DNA from: Bryobacterales bacterium
GTDB lineage: Bacteria > Acidobacteriota > Terriglobia > Bryobacterales > UBA6623
Direction: 5' to 3'
Assembly: GCA_028819575.1 (NCBI GenBank)
Contig: JAPPLB010000069.1
Location: 152,470-200,309, forward strand
Length of the DNA: 47,840 nt
The translations under genes were made by a program, and so were the position numbers. Positions 1 to 10,200 of this stretch are shown piece after piece. Below the pieces are notes generated by a model, which had not been told where the DNA came from, did not search any database, and was given only the letters and a program-made list of their open reading frames with translations. Position 1 is the stretch's first letter; each line of letters opens with the position of its first letter.

Positions 1-1444
1 CTGCCGGTACGGGAGGACGCGGCGGCAACCGCAGCGGGCCGAATGCCGGCGCAGCGAGACCTTCCTGATCGACGAGGTTCGCCGCCGGATCCATCCCATA
101 GCCATAGGCCAGAAAGGCGGGATCGGGCGCCTGCTCCCTTCGGATCAGCCAGAGCAGCACTTCGTCCGGTTCGTTGATCTCGGCGCGAAAGACCAATGGC
201 AGGCGATTCTCCTCACTATCCCGGATGTCGAATCCCATAACACGCCCCGGTGCGGCGAGAGTCCCGTTCACGCCGGAGAACTTCACTCGCAAGCGGTGCG
301 GGCCTTCCCAATTCACCCCTTCGAGACGCGGGCCGGGTTCCAGACCGGCACAGCCGCCTTCATTGCCGTAGAGGTCGCGGCAGACACGTTTGGCGAAGCG
401 GACACCAAGGGTCCTGAGCCCTTCCGTATCGACGTGAATCAGATCGACGAGCCCCAAGTCGATCGCTGATACGAGGCCTACATTCTCGATCGTCCTCGCC
501 GCTTGCCGCTGCGCCTCGCGCATGGCGCTCCAGGTGGCGTCGTTGCGATCGCTCGGCGTGACCACGTAGCGCGAAAGCTGTGCGGTGTAGATGGGCAGGT
601 CCGGGCGGCGCAAGTCGGCGCGGATGGCAGCGACAAATTCCCGGAAGCGGTCCAGATACTGCTCGACGCGACCCGGGCGCGTATCCGATTCGCCCTGATA
701 CCAGAGCATGCCCCGCGCCATGCCGCCGGAGGCCTCGAACTGCGCCAGCATGTTGCCGTACAGGGACTCACGCCCCTTCGTCTTCAGCGCCGGGTCCCAT
801 TGCCAGAGCGAAGTCCCTCCCACTGCGGTCGGGATCAACCCGACCGGGACATTCGTCCGCCGCACCATCTCTTTCGCGAACGGCAGCCCGAGTCCCGCGC
901 CAATCACCATGTTGTTGCGTTCACGCCGCTCGTGGAGGGGTTCTTTCGCCTGCGCCCAGCCGCCTTCCGGCCGGAAAACATGCACGAGTTCATGCGGCTT
1001 CTCGACTTTCTCGAGCTCCGCGCGACCGACCATGTTGGACTGGCCGGCAAGTACCCACACGTCGCCGACGAGAACCTGTTCAACGGCATGCGCGGCGAGT
1101 TCCGCCCCGGCATCGTTGACCACGAAGAACCTCAAGCGATAGGGACCGCCTGTGGGCAGTCCTGAAAGCCGGGCGGTCCAGCCTCCCGCCTGGATCCGGG
1201 CAAGCGGTCTGTCCGCGAACCCCGCCAGGCGCAACTGGTGCTTGCCTCTGACGACACTCACCCGCAGCAAACCGGCTCGGCTCGACCGGCCCTTCAGAGT
1301 TACCGAGGCAGTTCCGTCCACGCCGCGCTGCAGGACCTGGTGGCCGGCAATTCCGGAAGTGATCTCGAAAGCCATGAGGGTCGAGCCAAGGCAGGCTATC
1401 GCGAAGCAGATGACCAACCGTGAAATGAAAGAACCCTTGTTCAT
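1..1444 (-). CDS. Secreted sialate O-acetylesterase-like esterase (SASA family), 3' end beyond window
   Basis: This gene encodes a secreted SGNH-type carbohydrate O-acetylesterase that probably removes acetyl groups from sugars or sialic acids outside the cytoplasm. The ATG at 1444 opens a clear signal peptide (residues 1-25, MNKGSFISRLVICFAIACLG). The motif LAGQSNM places the nucleophile serine near residue 136. LWYQGESD follows near residue 250, and DLIHVD supplies the likely catalytic Asp/His near residue 337. This block order is typical of the SASA domain (old DUF303, carbohydrate esterase family 6). The frame stays open to the window edge, so the C-terminus is missing. It is divergent from the esterase at 1551. 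A GGGGG run just before the ATG can serve as ribosome binding site. The true substrate is unknown; family assignment is confident. Confidence 0.88.
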   Translation of the reverse strand, partial: MNKGSFISRLVICFAIACLGSTLMAFEITSGIAGHQVLQRGVDGTASVTLKGRSSRAGLLRVSVVRGKHQLRLAGFADRPLARIQAGGWTARLSGLPTGGPYRLRFFVVNDAGAELAAHAVEQVLVGDVWVLAGQSNMVGRAELEKVEKPHELVHVFRPEGGWAQAKEPLHERRERNNMVIGAGLGLPFAKEMVRRTNVPVGLIPTAVGGTSLWQWDPALKTKGRESLYGNMLAQFEASGGMARGMLWYQGESDTRPGRVEQYLDRFREFVAAIRADLRRPDLPIYTAQLSRYVVTPSDRNDATWSAMREAQRQAARTIENVGLVSAIDLGLVDLIHVDTEGLRTLGVRFAKRVCRDLYGNEGGCAGLEPGPRLEGVNWEGPHRLRVKFSGVNGTLAAPGRVMGFDIRDSEENRLPLVFRAEINEPDEVLLWLIRREQAPDPAFLAYGYGMDPAANLVDQEGLAAPAFGPLRLPPRPPVPA

Positions 1445-1513
1445 GGCAACCCCCGAGTCGGCCTATTGTAAGACAGAGAAGACCCGGGATTGTCCGGAAA
1501 CCGCCGCCGCCGA

Positions 1514-1522
1514 TGCTATCCT
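1514..1522 (+). promoter_or_regulatory. Extended -10 promoter motif before the esterase
   Basis: TGCTATCCT matches the extended -10 pattern TGnTAnnnT seen before several genes here. It lies 28 bases upstream of the ATG at 1551, and AAGGAG lies between them. No convincing -35 box is visible. Confidence 0.4.
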
Positions 1523-1550
1523 GAGCGGGTTTCCCACAAGGAGTGTTGTC

Positions 1551-3632
1551 ATGCATGATCGCGCCGCGTCGCCAACCCGCAGAGACTTGCTGCGCACCGC
1601 CGGAATCTATGGCCTCGGGGTTTCGTCGTTGGGTCCGGCGCTCGTGGAATCGCTTGCCGCCGCTGAAGGCCCCGAGATTCAGCCCTGGAACCGCTTTCCG
1701 CGCATGGTCCACGAGTACTTTGTCGACCGGGTACGCGGGCTCGAGCATCGCTCGCTCCAAGTCAAGAACGGACTGAACAGCAAGGCCGACGCCGAGGCCT
1801 ACGTTCGCGGCGTGCAAGCCAAGATCCGGCAATGCTTCGGTCCCCTGCCCGAGAGGACGCCGCTCAATCCTCGCATCACGGGAGTCCTCGACCGCGATGG
1901 ATACAAGGTAGAGAATCTGATTTTCGAGAGCCGCCCCGGTTTTCTGGTGACCGCCAACCTCTACCTGCCCAAGAATCGCAACGGCCGCCTGCCGGGCGTC
2001 GTCGGGACCTGTGGGCATTCCAGCAACGGAAAGGTGGCCGAAGCATATCAATCCTTCGCGCAAGGCCTGGCGCGCATGGGCTACGTCGTGCTGCTCTACG
2101 ATCCCATCGGGCAAGGCGAACGCATGCAATACACCGATGACGATCTCAAGCCCCGTATCGGCTACGGCACGCGCGAGCATATCTATGCCGGCAATCAGCA
2201 GTTCCTGTTGGGTGAGTTCTTCGGGACCTGGCGCGCATGGGACGGCATCCGCGCGCTCGACTATCTTCTTACGCGCGAAGAAGTCGATTCGAAGCACATC
2301 GGCGTCACGGGCAACTCCGGCGGCGGCACGATGACAACCTGGCTCTGCGGCGTCGAGCAGCGCTGGACGATGGCGGCGCCGAGTTGCTTCATCACCACCT
2401 TCCGCCGCAATCTCGAGAACGAGCTGCCGGCGGATACCGAGCAGTGCCCGCCGCGAGCGCTGGCGCTCGGCCTCGATCAGGAGGACTTTCTCGCGGCCCT
2501 CGCCCCGAAGCCGATCATCGTCCTGGCCAAGGAAAGGGACTATTTCGACGCGCGCGGCAGCCAGGAGGCCTATCTCCGGCTCAAGCGGCTGTACAAACTG
2601 TTGGACGCCGAAGAGAACGTCGGGCTCTTCATCGGCCCCACGTACCACGGCTACTCGCAGGAGAACCGCGAAGCGATGTACCGCTGGTTCAACGGCGTGA
2701 CGAAGATCTCCGACATGCGGAATGAGCCCGCGCTGCGATTGGAAGAAGAAGAAACCCTCTATTGCACGCCCCGCGGACAGGTGGCCGGCATGCAGTCGCG
2801 CCCCATCTATTCGTTCACGATGGCGAGGTCACGGGAGTTGGCGAAGACCCGCAAGAGACTACGCGGCAAAGCGCTCGCGAAGGCTGTGCGCGGCGCCCTC
2901 AACATGCCGGAAGAACGTCGAGTCCCCGAGTATCGTATCCTTCGCACTCGACGAGCGCGCAGTTACCCTACGCCACACTCGATCACCTATGTCGTCGACA
3001 CCGAACCGGGCATTCACGCGCTGGTCTACCGGCTGTCCGACGAGCGAATCTACTCCCGGCCGTTTCTCGGCGCAAAGCGCGCCGTGCTCTATGTATCCCA
3101 CCACTCCGCGGACGCTGAGTTGCGCAAGGAACCTCTGGTCAAGGAACTGGCGGCTGCCGAAACCGACTCGGCTTTCTTCACATGCGACGTCCGGGGAATC
3201 GGCGATTCGCGTCCCGGCACCTGTGGAATCGACAGCTTTCTTCAGCCTTACGGCAGTGACTACTTCTACGCCATCCACTCGATCATGCTCGACTATCCCT
3301 ACATCGGACAGAAGACTTACGATCTGCTGCGCGTGATCGACTGGCTCGGAAGTTTTGGACACACTGAGATTCACCTCGCCGCGAAGGGCTGGGGAACGAT
3401 CCCGGGAACGTTTGCGGCCCTGCTCTCAGACGCTGTCGTGCAGGTCACGCTCAAGAACGCCTTGACCTCATACACTGACGTGGCCGAGTCGGAAGACTAC
3501 AGTTGGCCGTTGTCGGCCCTTCTGCCGGGTGTCCTCACGAGTTTCGACCTGCCCGATTGCTACGACGAGCTCGATAGAAAGGAGCTCAGGCAAATCGACC
3601 CCTGGGGCGCGCAAGAAGGCATGAATATCTGA
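1551..3632 (+). CDS. Secreted alpha/beta-hydrolase, acetyl-xylan-esterase-like
   Basis: This is a 693-residue exported serine hydrolase. The start at 1551 is chosen because AAGGAG precedes it and a twin-arginine signal (RRDLLRTAGIYGLGVSSLG) follows; the frame is open further upstream but overlaps the divergent gene. The N-terminal half carries the alpha/beta-hydrolase core: an oxyanion-region segment GVVGTCGHSSNG, the nucleophile elbow GNSGGG with Ser256, a KERDYFD acid segment and TYHGYS with the likely catalytic His. This resembles the acetyl xylan esterase / peptidase S9-S15-like group. A second, less conserved hydrolase-like half follows (residues 400-690) and may be a degenerate repeat. 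Substrate is not evident. Its TGA stop lies inside an inverted repeat shared with the convergent amidohydrolase gene. Confidence 0.8.
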   Translation: MHDRAASPTRRDLLRTAGIYGLGVSSLGPALVESLAAAEGPEIQPWNRFPRMVHEYFVDRVRGLEHRSLQVKNGLNSKADAEAYVRGVQAKIRQCFGPLPERTPLNPRITGVLDRDGYKVENLIFESRPGFLVTANLYLPKNRNGRLPGVVGTCGHSSNGKVAEAYQSFAQGLARMGYVVLLYDPIGQGERMQYTDDDLKPRIGYGTREHIYAGNQQFLLGEFFGTWRAWDGIRALDYLLTREEVDSKHIGVTGNSGGGTMTTWLCGVEQRWTMAAPSCFITTFRRNLENELPADTEQCPPRALALGLDQEDFLAALAPKPIIVLAKERDYFDARGSQEAYLRLKRLYKLLDAEENVGLFIGPTYHGYSQENREAMYRWFNGVTKISDMRNEPALRLEEEETLYCTPRGQVAGMQSRPIYSFTMARSRELAKTRKRLRGKALAKAVRGALNMPEERRVPEYRILRTRRARSYPTPHSITYVVDTEPGIHALVYRLSDERIYSRPFLGAKRAVLYVSHHSADAELRKEPLVKELAAAETDSAFFTCDVRGIGDSRPGTCGIDSFLQPYGSDYFYAIHSIMLDYPYIGQKTYDLLRVIDWLGSFGHTEIHLAAKGWGTIPGTFAALLSDAVVQVTLKNALTSYTDVAESEDYSWPLSALLPGVLTSFDLPDCYDELDRKELRQIDPWGAQEGMNI

Positions 3633-3689
3633 TGTGAAACATCCTCTTTATCAAACGGGGTTGACACCGGTACGGCTGTTTCACATCAG
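3629..3689. terminator. Inverted repeat between convergent genes, possible bidirectional terminator
   Basis: CTGATGTGAAAC (3629-3640) and GTTTCACATCAG (3678-3689) form a perfect 12-bp inverted repeat around a 37-base spacer. The TGA stops of both convergent genes lie inside the arms, so both end in TGATGTGAAAC. There is no T-tract, so a classical intrinsic terminator is not certain. Confidence 0.45.
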
Positions 3690-5449
3690 TTGGCCGAGTA
3701 GACCAGCTTCCCCCCCAAATAGGTCTGCTCCACCTGAATGCTTTTCACTTGATCGATCGGACAAGTAAGGATGTCCCGGTCGAGGACGATCAGGTCCGCC
3801 AGCTTGCCCTTTTCCAGCGAACCTTTCTCCTTTTCCTGGAACATCAGGTAGGCGTTGTTGATGGTGTAGAGCCGAATGGCCTGCTCCCGCGTGATCCGTT
3901 GTTCCGGGTGCAGTACCTTGTCGGTCCAACGCGGCTGCCGCGTGAGCGTGACCCACATGCCGAAGAAAGGATTGTACGGATTGATCGAGCGCCGCCCTCC
4001 GATCTTTTGCATGTGGTCGGACCCGCCGCCCACGACGACGTTCTTTGCGAAGAGTGACTTGTACGGCTGGAAGAAGTCGAGACGGGCGCTGCCGAAATGT
4101 TTCATGAGAGTGGCGCCGTCACGCTCCAGCCATGCCGGTTGCAGGTCGGCCACGATACCCAGATCGGCCATCCTGTCGATCGCCTCCGGCGTCATGAAAT
4201 TGCAGTGCGTGATGCAAGGACGCCCCTCTCGAACCGGAAACGAGTTGTTGATCTCCTCATAAGCGTCGATCAAGGCATGGACCGCTCCGTCCCCCACCGA
4301 GTGTGAAGTGGGTTGAAGCTTGTGCTCAAGCGCCAGCTTCGCGATCTGGAACAGCTTGCCGGGCTCGATGTAGCGCATCCCTCGGTACTCGGGATCGTCA
4401 ATCGAATATACCTTGCTCACGCCCCATGGCTTGAGCATGTAGGCGCTGCCGGTGAGCATGCCGCCGTCAAGGAAAGTCTTGATGCCCCGCAACCAAAGCA
4501 TGTTGTCGTATTCGTGCAGCGGGTTGCTCGCCGCTGTACGGATACGCGCCTCGATCCTCTCCATCGAGTCCTGGGCGCTCACCGACACGGAGAGAAAGAC
4601 CCGACAGGTGAGCTCATTGCGCTCTTTGAGTTCGCGGTACAGTTCGACGGCGCTGTCACTGGCGTTCCGGTCGGCGACGCTCGTGAGCCCCACCTTGTTG
4701 TAGTCGGCGAGCAGTTCTTTGAGGCGGCGAAGCCGGTCCGCACGGGAAGGTGATTTCTCGCTCGACTCGTACACGACGAAACGGCCCGCGCTGCGAATGA
4801 TGCCCGTGGGCTCGCCTGTCTGCGGATCGCGTTCGATCCGCCCCGGCTTGCCGTCGGTGATCCGGAAGTCCTTGTCGATACCGCTCAGCTTCAAGGCCAG
4901 GGAGTTAAGGGAAGCATCCGGGCCGGTGCTGAAGTAGACCGGGTTCTTCGGAGCGACTCGATCCAGCTCTTCCCTCGTGGGGTAACGCTGATCCCGCAGC
5001 CGAGTGATGAAGACCTGCCGGACTCGGATCCAGTCGCCGTCGTCGAGAACGTCCGCACGGGATTGCACGTAAGCCAGGACATCCTCGATCGTCTCCATTT
5101 CAGGGACCATGTGGTCGAACTCGTACATCGAGGCGCCGGTCGAGTGGACGTGGGAGTCCATGAGGCCCGGCAGCACGGTCTTGCCCCTCAGGTCGATACT
5201 CCGCGTCTCCGGCGAAGCGAGCTCCCTCACTTCGCTGTCGCTCCCGAGGGCGGCGATGCGATCGCCCTTGACCGCTACCGCCTGGACGATCTCGAAGTTG
5301 TCCTGGACGGTGACGATCTTGCCGTTGTAGAGAATCAGATCGGCGCGATTTGCCGTCTGGGCTTCGCCGAGCGGAATCGAGGCGCACAGCAGAGCGATCG
5401 CGGCCGCCGGCCGAACCCTGATCGCCTGCAGGAGTAAAAGTAATCTCAT
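3686..5449 (-). CDS. Exported amidohydrolase, YtcJ-like (amidohydrolase family 3)
   Basis: The 587-residue product belongs to the metal-dependent amidohydrolase superfamily. The composite domain begins with a small beta-sandwich (DLILYNGKIVTV) and continues into the TIM-barrel. The metal ligands are visible in GLMDSHVH (His100 and His102), in HSVGDGAVH and THCNF, and in GGGSDHM. The start at 5449 gives a hydrophobic leader (MRLLLLLQAIRVRPAAAIAL) and lies 16 bases after the stop of the upstream gamma-glutamyltransferase, so the two are very likely co-transcribed. A TTG start further up would overlap that gene and is less likely. YtcJ-like enzymes act on amide or imine bonds of varied small molecules; the substrate here is unknown. 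Its stop lies in the shared inverted repeat at 3629-3689. Confidence 0.85.
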   Translation of the reverse strand: MRLLLLLQAIRVRPAAAIALLCASIPLGEAQTANRADLILYNGKIVTVQDNFEIVQAVAVKGDRIAALGSDSEVRELASPETRSIDLRGKTVLPGLMDSHVHSTGASMYEFDHMVPEMETIEDVLAYVQSRADVLDDGDWIRVRQVFITRLRDQRYPTREELDRVAPKNPVYFSTGPDASLNSLALKLSGIDKDFRITDGKPGRIERDPQTGEPTGIIRSAGRFVVYESSEKSPSRADRLRRLKELLADYNKVGLTSVADRNASDSAVELYRELKERNELTCRVFLSVSVSAQDSMERIEARIRTAASNPLHEYDNMLWLRGIKTFLDGGMLTGSAYMLKPWGVSKVYSIDDPEYRGMRYIEPGKLFQIAKLALEHKLQPTSHSVGDGAVHALIDAYEEINNSFPVREGRPCITHCNFMTPEAIDRMADLGIVADLQPAWLERDGATLMKHFGSARLDFFQPYKSLFAKNVVVGGGSDHMQKIGGRRSINPYNPFFGMWVTLTRQPRWTDKVLHPEQRITREQAIRLYTINNAYLMFQEKEKGSLEKGKLADLIVLDRDILTCPIDQVKSIQVEQTYLGGKLVYSAN

Positions 5450-5465
5450 GGGAAATCCAGACGCC

Positions 5466-7100
5466 TCAACGCCAGACCGCTGCTGTAGCTCCCGACGAGG
5501 GATCAACAGCAGCCGCGCTCATGCGCGCGCTCTGCGAGTCTGACACCTCGTAACCAATTTTGGCGAGGTACTCCTTGCCTTCCTCGCTCCACTTGTCGTC
5601 GCATTGGACGTTGAGCCCGCCTTGCGTCACCATGCGGGGCGCGTCGATCGATTCCTCCATCGTCCGGTCGAGGCCGATGTAGTTCACCAGGACATCGACA
5701 ATCGCGCTGGGGATTCTTCTTCCGCCGCGGCCGCCGACGGCCAGGACGGGCTTGCCGTCTCTCATCACGATCGTCGGGCACATGTTGTGAAGCGGTTTCT
5801 TGCGGGAGCCCGGCGAGTTCGGGTGCCGGGGGTTCGGATCGAAACGAGACATTCCGTGCCCGAGGATCAACCCGAGGCCGTCCACGGTGACGCGTGCGCC
5901 GAAGTTCACTCCGTGCGTCAACGTCATGGCGACCATGTTCCCAGCGGCATCGACGCAACTGATGTGGACCGTCCCGTTCTGCTCCCTCGACTGCGTGGCG
6001 ATCCGCTGAGGCTCTCGACGGTTGATCGCCTGCCGCACGCGTTCCGCCATGCGCTCAGCGTAACTGTCGGACATCAGCCGCCCGAGCGGCACATCCACCT
6101 TGGCCGGATCACCGAACAATGTCAGACGATCGCGCCAGGCTATGCGGAGTGCTTCAAGCCGAGCGTGGTTCTGCTCGTCTTCGTTGCTGAGGTTTTCCCA
6201 ACCGAGCGCCTTGAGGATGTTGACGGCCTCCAGGCTTGTTGCGCCGCCAGCCGTCAGCGGCGCCGTATAGATGTCGTATCCGCGCCACTCGATATGCACT
6301 GGTTCAACTTCGGAGGCTGCATATTCCTCCATGTCGGACGCTGTGAGGATGCCGCCGTTGTCTTGAAACGCCTGAGCGATCTTTTCCCCGATATCTCCGC
6401 GATAGAACGGCTCGACCGAGTTGGCCTCGGCCAGGGTTTCCAGAACGTCGGCCAATTCGGGATTGCGGAAGAGCGCACCGGCGGTGAGCGGCTTGCCGCC
6501 TGGAAACAACAATCTCTGCGAAGCAGGGTCTTTCGTGAGGACCTCCTGTGCGCGCAGGATGTAACCTGCCACGGTCTCGGGGATTTCGAATCCCTCGCGT
6601 GCAGCCTTGATGGCCGGCTGTAGAGCCTCAGTGAAAGTCTTCGTGCCATACTTTTCCAGCGCCAACTGCATGCCGGCAATCGTGCCCGGCACGCCCGCCG
6701 AGAGCCAGCCGTGATCGTGCGCGTCCGGTACGGCGCCGTTCGCATCCGGTGTGAATATGTCTCTCCTCATGGCGGCGGGAGCGACGGAGTTGTAGTCGAT
6801 CGCGGTGATGCGGCCGTCAGCCATGGCGATCACCATATGGCCGCCGTAACCCGCGATTCCGCATGCCGGAAGCTCGGTGACGCCCGCCGTCAGGGCCGTG
6901 GTAACAGCCGTGTCCACGGCGTTGCCGCAACAAAGCGCCGATTCTCCGACGGCAACCGGATACTCGGTTCCCGCTGCGGCAATCGCGCCCGGAACCGAAG
7001 CCCGGTCCGGCTCTTCGGTTGACTCGATCCCGCATGCGCCCGCTGTCAGCGCTCCTCCGGTGACATAGAGCATCCGTCTTCGATTCATCTCAAATGACAT
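5466..7100 (-). CDS. ggt: Gamma-glutamyltransferase family protein
   Basis: This 544-residue protein is a gamma-glutamyltransferase, an N-terminal-nucleophile enzyme that cleaves itself and hydrolyses or transfers gamma-glutamyl groups, for example from glutathione. The nucleophile threonine is visible in NGTVHISCVDAAGN (about residue 376), where self-cleavage creates the small subunit. PGTIAGMQLALEKYG and the late GGRGGRR segment are family blocks. The chosen ATG at 7100 has GGGAG upstream. The N-terminus MNRRRMLYVTGGALTAGACG looks like a twin-arginine or atypical lipoprotein signal, so the enzyme is probably exported. It is followed 16 bases later by an amidohydrolase gene, forming a two-gene operon that may process gamma-glutamyl or cyclic amide compounds. 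The residue after the nucleophile Thr is Val, where many members have Thr. Confidence 0.87.
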   Translation of the reverse strand: MSFEMNRRRMLYVTGGALTAGACGIESTEEPDRASVPGAIAAAGTEYPVAVGESALCCGNAVDTAVTTALTAGVTELPACGIAGYGGHMVIAMADGRITAIDYNSVAPAAMRRDIFTPDANGAVPDAHDHGWLSAGVPGTIAGMQLALEKYGTKTFTEALQPAIKAAREGFEIPETVAGYILRAQEVLTKDPASQRLLFPGGKPLTAGALFRNPELADVLETLAEANSVEPFYRGDIGEKIAQAFQDNGGILTASDMEEYAASEVEPVHIEWRGYDIYTAPLTAGGATSLEAVNILKALGWENLSNEDEQNHARLEALRIAWRDRLTLFGDPAKVDVPLGRLMSDSYAERMAERVRQAINRREPQRIATQSREQNGTVHISCVDAAGNMVAMTLTHGVNFGARVTVDGLGLILGHGMSRFDPNPRHPNSPGSRKKPLHNMCPTIVMRDGKPVLAVGGRGGRRIPSAIVDVLVNYIGLDRTMEESIDAPRMVTQGGLNVQCDDKWSEEGKEYLAKIGYEVSDSQSARMSAAAVDPSSGATAAVWR

Positions 7101-7196
7101 CGCACTCCCTCGATAGACCAGGTGTCTCGTGAAGCACATCCACCGCTTCTGCCATACGCTCGGTCCTCTCAACTCTCCGGCAGGGCCGATTACTGA

Positions 7197-7205
7197 TGAT
7201 AGAAT
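7197..7205 (+). promoter_or_regulatory. Extended -10 promoter motif before PSCyt1 gene
   Basis: TGATAGAAT fits TGnTAnnnT. It lies 56 bases upstream of the start at 7262, in the divergent gap with the gamma-glutamyltransferase gene. No clear -35 box is seen. Confidence 0.35.
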
Positions 7206-7261
7206 GCTGGTGGCGGCGGCTCAGCACGACGCAATCCGTCCCTGCGGCAGTCTTATCTCCC

Positions 7262-10200
7262 ATGGCGGCACGGACTTTCTGGCGCAAAGCCCTCATTATC
7301 CTCGCATGCGGACTACCCGCGATCCTTTGCGCGCAGCAGGACAAAGGCGCTGATTTCTTCGAAAAACAGGTGCGGCCGGTCTTCGCCCGACACTGCTACG
7401 CCTGCCACTCCAGTGCGAGCAATCCGATCATGGGCGGTTTCCGGCTCGACACGGAAGCCTCTTTCCGAAAAGGCGGCACGCGCGGCGCTCCTGTGGACTC
7501 GAAGGCTCCGGCGGACAGTTTGATCCTGAGGGCCGTGGGCCACACGGACCCTCATCTCCGCATGCCGCCTATGGGCAAACTCCCCGACGAGACCATTGCA
7601 ACACTGACAAGATGGGTCCACATGGGAACGCCGTGGGGCGTCGACGCGAGCGAAAAAGCCGCTGGCGGCCCCGCAAGGTTTTGGGCTTTCGACCCGCCGC
7701 GGGAACCTGCTTTCCCTGAGGTCCGCAATGAAGGCTGGGTCCGATCGCCTATCGACCGCTTCATCCTTGCTGGTTTGGAGGAAAAGGGTCTGGAACCGGC
7801 GCCGCCCGCGGACAAGCGAACGCTCCTCCGGCGGGTGACTTTCGATCTCACCGGCCTGCCGCCGACGCGGCAGGAAATCAGCGCGTTCCTGAATGACAAG
7901 TCGCCGCGGGCATTCGAGCGGGTCGTGGATCGTCTGCTGAAATCTCCCCGCTACGGCGAGCGCTGGGGCCGCCATTGGCTCGACGTGGCCCGCTACGCGG
8001 ATTCAAACGGTCTGGATGAGAACCTCGTCTATCGCTATGCGTTTCGCTACCGGGACTACGTAATCCAGGCATTCAATTCCGACAAGCCTTACGACCAGTT
8101 CGTCCAGGAGCAGCTTGCCGGCGACCTGCTGCCTGAACCCGCCGATCTCGAAACCCAATACGAGCGCTGGACAGCCACGGGCTTTCTCTCCCTCGGCGCG
8201 AAGATGTTGGCCGAAGATGATCCGGTCAAGATGCAGATGGACATCGTGGATGAACAGCTCGACACGATAGGGCGGGCCTTCATGGGCCTGACGCTCGGCT
8301 GCGCGCGCTGCCACGATCACAAGTTCGACCCGATCCCTACCGAGGACTACTACTCGCTCGCCGGCATTCTGAAGAGCTCCAAGACCATGGAGGACTTCAA
8401 CGTCGTCGCGACATGGCACGAGTACGTTCTGGCGCCGAAAGATCAACGGGACGCACTCAACGCCCACCTCGCAAAGATCAAATCCAGGAACGACGCGATT
8501 CAAAAGATTGCGAGGGCTGAGAACCACAAGCTCGTTGCCGTGGGGCGGCAGCGGGTCGGCTCCTACCTGTTGGCTGCTACGCACGCGCTGGAAGATGAGG
8601 AGGTCACTCTGCAGCCGGTTTGGATGGAGGACGAGCCGGCGCAGCCCGACTGGGTCTTGCGGGCCGCCGCAAGCTTCGACCGGGGGAACGTCCGTCGCGA
8701 AATTGAAAAAGGCAAAAGGAACATTCCTCCCGCCGGCGCCATGCCGAAAAAAGCTGAAGAGGCCTACTTCGCGGAGTACGATCTCATCGTCCCGTCCGAG
8801 GGCCTCTACCAGGTTGATTTCCTCAACCAGGAGAAGGGCGACGGCACGACAGACATCCATGTCAACGGCGTTCTGATGAAGAGCGGCTTGGAGCCGATCC
8901 GCAATCGTGCTGCGTCGCCCGATGTCGGTGGCTGGTGGGTCACGGGCATCTATCCATTCAAAGCCGGCAACAACGTCCTGCGGCTTGAGCACAAACAGCG
9001 ATTTCCGTACTTCGAAAAGGTGTTGATCGCTCCTAACCCTCTTCCGGATGGGATTCGCCCACCCAAGACGCACGAGCAGCTTGCGCGCGAATACGACGTC
9101 AACCGGAGCTTCCTCAAGCAATGGATCGATCGCCTCCGGCGCAGCCGCAACGCTCCTGCATCCGTTTTCTACGTCTGGCACGCCTTCGGCACGGATGCCT
9201 CTCTTGACGACTGGACGTCACCGGCCGCGAAGTACTTTTCCGACTTCCGCCCGGCCGACCGCCGCACGTTGGCGGCGCATTACGAGAGTCTGTTCCGACA
9301 AGCGGTCTCTCAGTGGCGGGAACGCTATCCCGAAGCGGAAGTCGATTTCAACAAGAGAGAGCGGTACAAGAAGAGCGGCGAGGATAGGAAACTCGAAGAC
9401 GACGGCCTCGAAGCGCTCCGCAAGGTGCTGTACGAAAAGTACGGCCCCTTCCGGCCTCCGGCGGATTCCCGTCAATACTTCTCCGCTGAAGCCCGAGCCG
9501 AGATCAGCCGCATCGAGCAGGAGCGCAAAGTTCTCGAGACGGCCACTCCGGAATATCCGAAAGCCATGGGCGTCACGGAAGGCGAGGAGATCGGCGACAT
9601 ACCGATCCACATTCGCGGAAGCCACTGGACTCTCGGCAACAAGACGCCTCGACGATTCCTGAGAGTGGTCTCTCGGGGTAGGCCGGAACCGATTGCGAGC
9701 AACGAGAGCGGGCGGCTCCAACTGGCCCGCTGGCTGACGCGTGACGATCATCCGCTTACCAGCCGCGTGATGGTCAACCGCCTTTGGCGCTGGCACTTTG
9801 GCCGGGGCATTGTCGGCTCCGTCGACAATTTCGGCAAACTGGGCGACCGTCCTACCAATCAGCCCTTGCTGGACTGGCTGGCGCTGCGGTTCGTCGAGAA
9901 CGGTTGGTCGATCAAGAAGATGAATCGGCTGATCGTGCTTTCAAACACCTACCGTATGAACACCGCCGTCAACGACAAGTCCGTTTCCGTTGACCCCGAA
10001 AACAGGCTTCTCTGGCGAATGCCCCGCCGGCGATTGGAAGCCGAGAGCATTCGTGACGCGATCATGCTGGTCTCTGGAGACCTCGACCTGACCCCCGGCG
10101 GTACTTTGCTGGAGCGGTATAAACCCCGGGAGTATTTCAGCAACACGAAAAAGGGTGGCGAGGTTGACTACGACCGCAACATCCGTGCCGTCTACATGCC

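Noticed and set aside
1080-2648. 522-codon minus-strand frame
   Set aside because: It overlaps both the SASA esterase (other frame) and the antisense of the alpha/beta-hydrolase; GC-rich shadow frame without motifs.
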